A stretch of DNA of 64,000 bases. It comes from Diogma glabrata (Eukaryota; Arthropoda; Insecta; Diptera; Cylindrotomidae). Positions within the stretch are counted from its first letter, which is position 1; each line of letters opens with the position of its first letter. Where the stretch lies: contig CAVNZG010001099.1 of the NCBI GenBank assembly GCA_963693315.1, positions 177,698 to 241,697 of the forward strand, written 5' to 3'. The notes under the pieces are model-generated. The model saw nothing but the letters and a program-made list of their open reading frames with translations, did not search any database and was not told where the DNA came from. Both the position numbers and the translations under genes were made by a program. Below are positions 60,776 to 64,000 of this stretch, in pieces.

Positions 60776-63590
60776 TTCGAATATTTTTATGTCTGAAAGA
60801 CAATTTTTCATGAATCATAAATAAACGAAAATTACAAATAAGTATAAGCAATAAATTCAAGAAAGCTTTTCTCTTCATTTCATTCTTTAGACTCTATTTG
60901 TAAGTTTTAAACTATTTGTTAATAAATATAAAGCATTTTCATCAATGTCATTGTTTATTTTCTTGTAACGGTTTTTAAACAGGTTTGCTATAGCCATCGG
61001 TTTTATCACATTAAAGAAACATTATCTGAATCAAAAACAAGTCTTTCGTTATCTCTGTACTGTGTATTATTATAACATTATATTGATTGCTTGTTTATTC
61101 AATTTTTCTTTTATATCTTACAAACTTAATCATAATAATAATAAAATAATGTAAAATTGCAATAAAAATTGAATTAAGTTTTCTTCCTCATTTTCGTTTA
61201 TCATTCTATTATATCTTAGATAACAATACCCAAGATGAGATGTAGCAATCGAATTTTTGCTTTTCTTACAAACAAGAAACAAACTAAATTGTTATTGTTA
61301 TTATTTATTCTAAGAAATTGTTTGGTACGAGAATATTGATTTTTTGTTTATTTAGAGGTTGTTCTTGTATATATTTTTTAACATTCCAATTGACTTGGGT
61401 AGTAATTTAATTTGTGTTTGAGCTAAAAACATGACTCTGTAAATGTTTCTATCAAGTTTGCTGGCATGATTGATAAAAAGATGAAAAAACTTTTATTTAC
61501 TTTTGATTTAAGTAGATGGAAGATTATTTCGCTAGATACTTACTTACACTAAATGAACCTGTAAAAACAACAAACATGTTTACGAAAGTATATATCATAA
61601 AAATATTCTTTTGCATTTGAAATGTTGTTTAGAATCTATTAATAATGCTTAATTGCTAATATAATTATATTTGCTTTGTATGTCAATCAATCAATCTTTT
61701 TACATGAGCTTTGATGTTATTGAAGGAAGGAGAGGAGAGAGAGAGCTATGATCAAAGAGCTTAAGATATTTACTACGCATTAATAAGAAATTTTTTTGTT
61801 AATACTGAATTGTAAACAAAAAATGTTGTTTGTTGTCCGACATTTATCATATTTTAAATTCCTTTATTATTATTTAGATAAAATATATTTGTTTAGTAAA
61901 CTGCAAATGAAATACAGACTAAGACAAGAAAATAAATCTAATCCACCATAATATCCAAAATATTTATATTTATCCTTTAATAATGATTTGGACTTTCACA
62001 TTACCCAAAATTCCATTAAAATAAATCACAAACACAAAATAAAACGATAATTAAAATTAAATCGATAAATAACAATTACCAATTTTCTTAATCAAATATT
62101 TTATCAATAAATTCAAAAAGTCAATTACATGAAAGTTATTTCACTTCTAATTCATTTCTCCGAAAAATTGTGAAAAGTGATTCAATTTTCCTTTTATTTT
62201 GTTTGTTTGTTATTTGTGGCTGTAAAAATATCAAATAAAAATGTCACTTAAATTAACTGAGCTAAATTACATTTTTATTTGCTCATTTCCTGTTCCGTTT
62301 CTAATTTTCTTGCTGTATTCCTTTTTATGTTTTTATTCTTAGTTTATTGTCTTTTCTTATTTACTGTATATGAAACCAACGAACAAAAAATGAAATTTCG
62401 GCAATAAATTCATATGATAGTATAAAAATAAAAACTGGAATTGTTATTGCTCACATTAAAGCTGTAAAAATATCGGAATTATTATTATTATTGTCTATGA
62501 TTTTTTTAGTAGTAGGTATAAAAGCTATAGGTGAATTGTTTATTATCATTTATTACAACTGCAATTTTTTTTTCAAATTGAATTGAGGCTCAGTAATAAA
62601 TCAAGATACATTAATCATCATCACATTGCTTTACGATAATACAATAACACTGAGAAAATTCATAAAAATTCAATAACTCTTAAAGGGAAATGGAAACAAA
62701 GATTATAACAAAAAAAAATAAACTTTGAAACCACTCGAATAAAAACTACTAGAATAAAAATTAAAATACAACCAAAAATGTTTCAAAAAAGTTCACAAAA
62801 CAATTAAAGAAGTTTCATAAGTTTTTCCAACTATTATTGCTTTTTTGTATAGAATTAATCCCGAGATTTTCTTGAATGATCTGAAAATATTTTTCGTCAT
62901 TAAATTTTTTTATTGTTTATTTGTTTTGTTTTACTTCTTTTTCGAAAAACTTAAAAATAATAATGATAATAGTAGCTGCAAGGATTATTTCATGTAACGA
63001 AAATCTTATATTTTTCTTGAAATAAATTTGAAAAAGAAAAACTAACGAAGTTTATTTAAAACTTTAAATGATGGAGTAGCTCAAACTAAAATTCTTGTGA
63101 GCACAAACAATGGTTGGTAAATTATTTTAGAATCTTGAATAAAAATTTAAATTAAAATTTAATAAGTGCGTTATAGGATTAAATGTTTGGTTTTAAAGTG
63201 GTTCAGTAAGAATAAAAAGAATTGAACATATTGCATCATTCTAGTAACAATAATGACTTTGGGACAGATGGCTGTGATGCATCGAGTTATTTTCAGCACT
63301 TGCTTTTTTACAAGAAAATCCACAAACAAACGTGAAATGAAATGCAATAACGGAAAGACAGAAAATCAATCTGATCATATCATAATCTCTAAGAAACACT
63401 CAACAACTGCAACCAACGTTCACTGATCATACAGAGGTGCTGATATGGACACCAATCATATGCAATCATTTTGCAATGTTAATATTTCTATATCCAAATT
63501 TTCTTTCAAGATTTGTTTTTTAAGCAAAAAGCTTTTCTTTTGGCATAATTGTTTTCGAAGTTTGGATTTATATACAACAATATGGCGGTA
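60776..63590. other. AT-rich non-coding stretch
   Basis: Nothing recognised beyond a short AG-rich run near 61724-61748. Confidence 0.45.
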
Positions 63591-63598
63591 ATCGACGT

Positions 63599-64000
63599 GG
63601 CGATGTATAGCCGAGTGTGTTAACGCACTAGTCTTACATTGTTAGGGTCGACGGTTCGAATCCAGTCAAATCCAATATGGATTTTTCTGGATTAGAATTA
63701 CAGAGCCGATTTAGATGTTAAGTATTGGTGTTGGGTAGCTCATAAGTTAGTTTAAGGGTAATATTTGCAGGCGAGAAATTTTAGATACGGGATTGCTGAT
63801 TGGCGATTGCAGATTATATGTATAAGTGATTGTCCTTGTGATTGTCTCGTAAAAGTAATAGCTAGATACGATTTGCCAGGTGTCTGTAACCGGGTCGTTC
63901 ACTCCTAACTTATAATTACCTACCTATCCTTACCTATTGTTATATGTAAAAACGGCTGTAGGAAGTGGCCCGGCCGTAATCCGGGAGTCTCGCCTAGTGC
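63599..64000 (+). mobile_element. tRNA-derived SINE (runs off the window)
   Basis: The head carries an RNA polymerase III A box (TAGCCGAGTGTG, 63608-63619) and a canonical B box (GGTTCGAATCC, 63653-63663) at tRNA-like spacing. A tRNA-unrelated body of over 330 bp follows. The head does not close into a functional cloverleaf: the sequence after the B box (agtcaaatcc) does not pair with 'ggcgatg'. The body is less AT-rich than its surroundings. The 3' end lies outside the window, so the tail and target duplication cannot be seen. Confidence 0.75.

Noticed and set aside
60076..60878. Long minus-strand frames of repeated N-L-F or L-I-Y residues
   Set aside because: Direct translation of the 10-bp AT minisatellite.
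63599..63675. A functional tRNA gene
   Set aside because: A and B boxes are present, but the acceptor stem does not close and SINE-like sequence follows.

Overview
The window is very AT-rich eukaryotic DNA that reads as insect, possibly dipteran, intergenic or intronic sequence. The animal assignment rests on the transposon mix: CR1/Jockey-like and R1/LOA-like LINEs, HINE/DINE-1-like elements, CACTA-type and piggyBac-type elements, and a tRNA-derived SINE. I see no intact host gene, rRNA, true tRNA gene or CRISPR. The only host-like coding sequence is a degenerate copy of mitochondrial inner membrane protease subunit 1 (2353-2655) that lacks the segment holding the catalytic serine.

Layout: 1-7.6 kb is AT-rich filler with decayed tandem repeats and the IMMP1L-like pseudogene. 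7.6-10.9 kb holds two adjacent copies of a HINE-like repeat (A and B). 12.3-14.2 kb is a broken CR1/Jockey-like LINE on the minus strand. 17.8-18.6 kb is a LINE 3' end. 19.08-22.33 kb is a DNA transposon with about 500-bp inverted repeats, a TATA target duplication and a decayed transposase. 22.4-22.7 kb is a LINE endonuclease fragment, and 23.65-24.08 kb is a piggyBac-like MITE.

25.9-41.2 kb is a nest of repeats. HINE-like copy C is split by a 2.8-kb CACTA-type foldback element. Copy D is split by an R1/LOA-like LINE with 14-bp target duplications. Copy E is split by a second LINE with 13-bp target duplications, and that LINE is itself interrupted. 42-48 kb contains dispersed and tandem repeats of unknown origin. 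48.25-54.0 kb is a nearly perfect tandem duplication of a 2.9-kb block, and each unit carries a CACTG-ended transposon with a TTA microsatellite core. A second piggyBac-like MITE follows at 54.46 kb. 56.52-58.89 kb is a second member of the 19-22 kb transposon superfamily, identified by the same transposase C-terminus and the same TATA target duplication. 59.5-60.8 kb is a 10-bp AT minisatellite. The window ends in a SINE with RNA polymerase III A and B boxes.

There is no cooperating gene set; the story is layered transposition, deletion and local duplication. The most distinctive items are the TATA-target transposon pair (one with a duplicated transposase C-terminus, the other with that C-terminus inside both inverted repeats), the HINE-like family as a repeated landing site, and the recent 2.9-kb tandem duplication.
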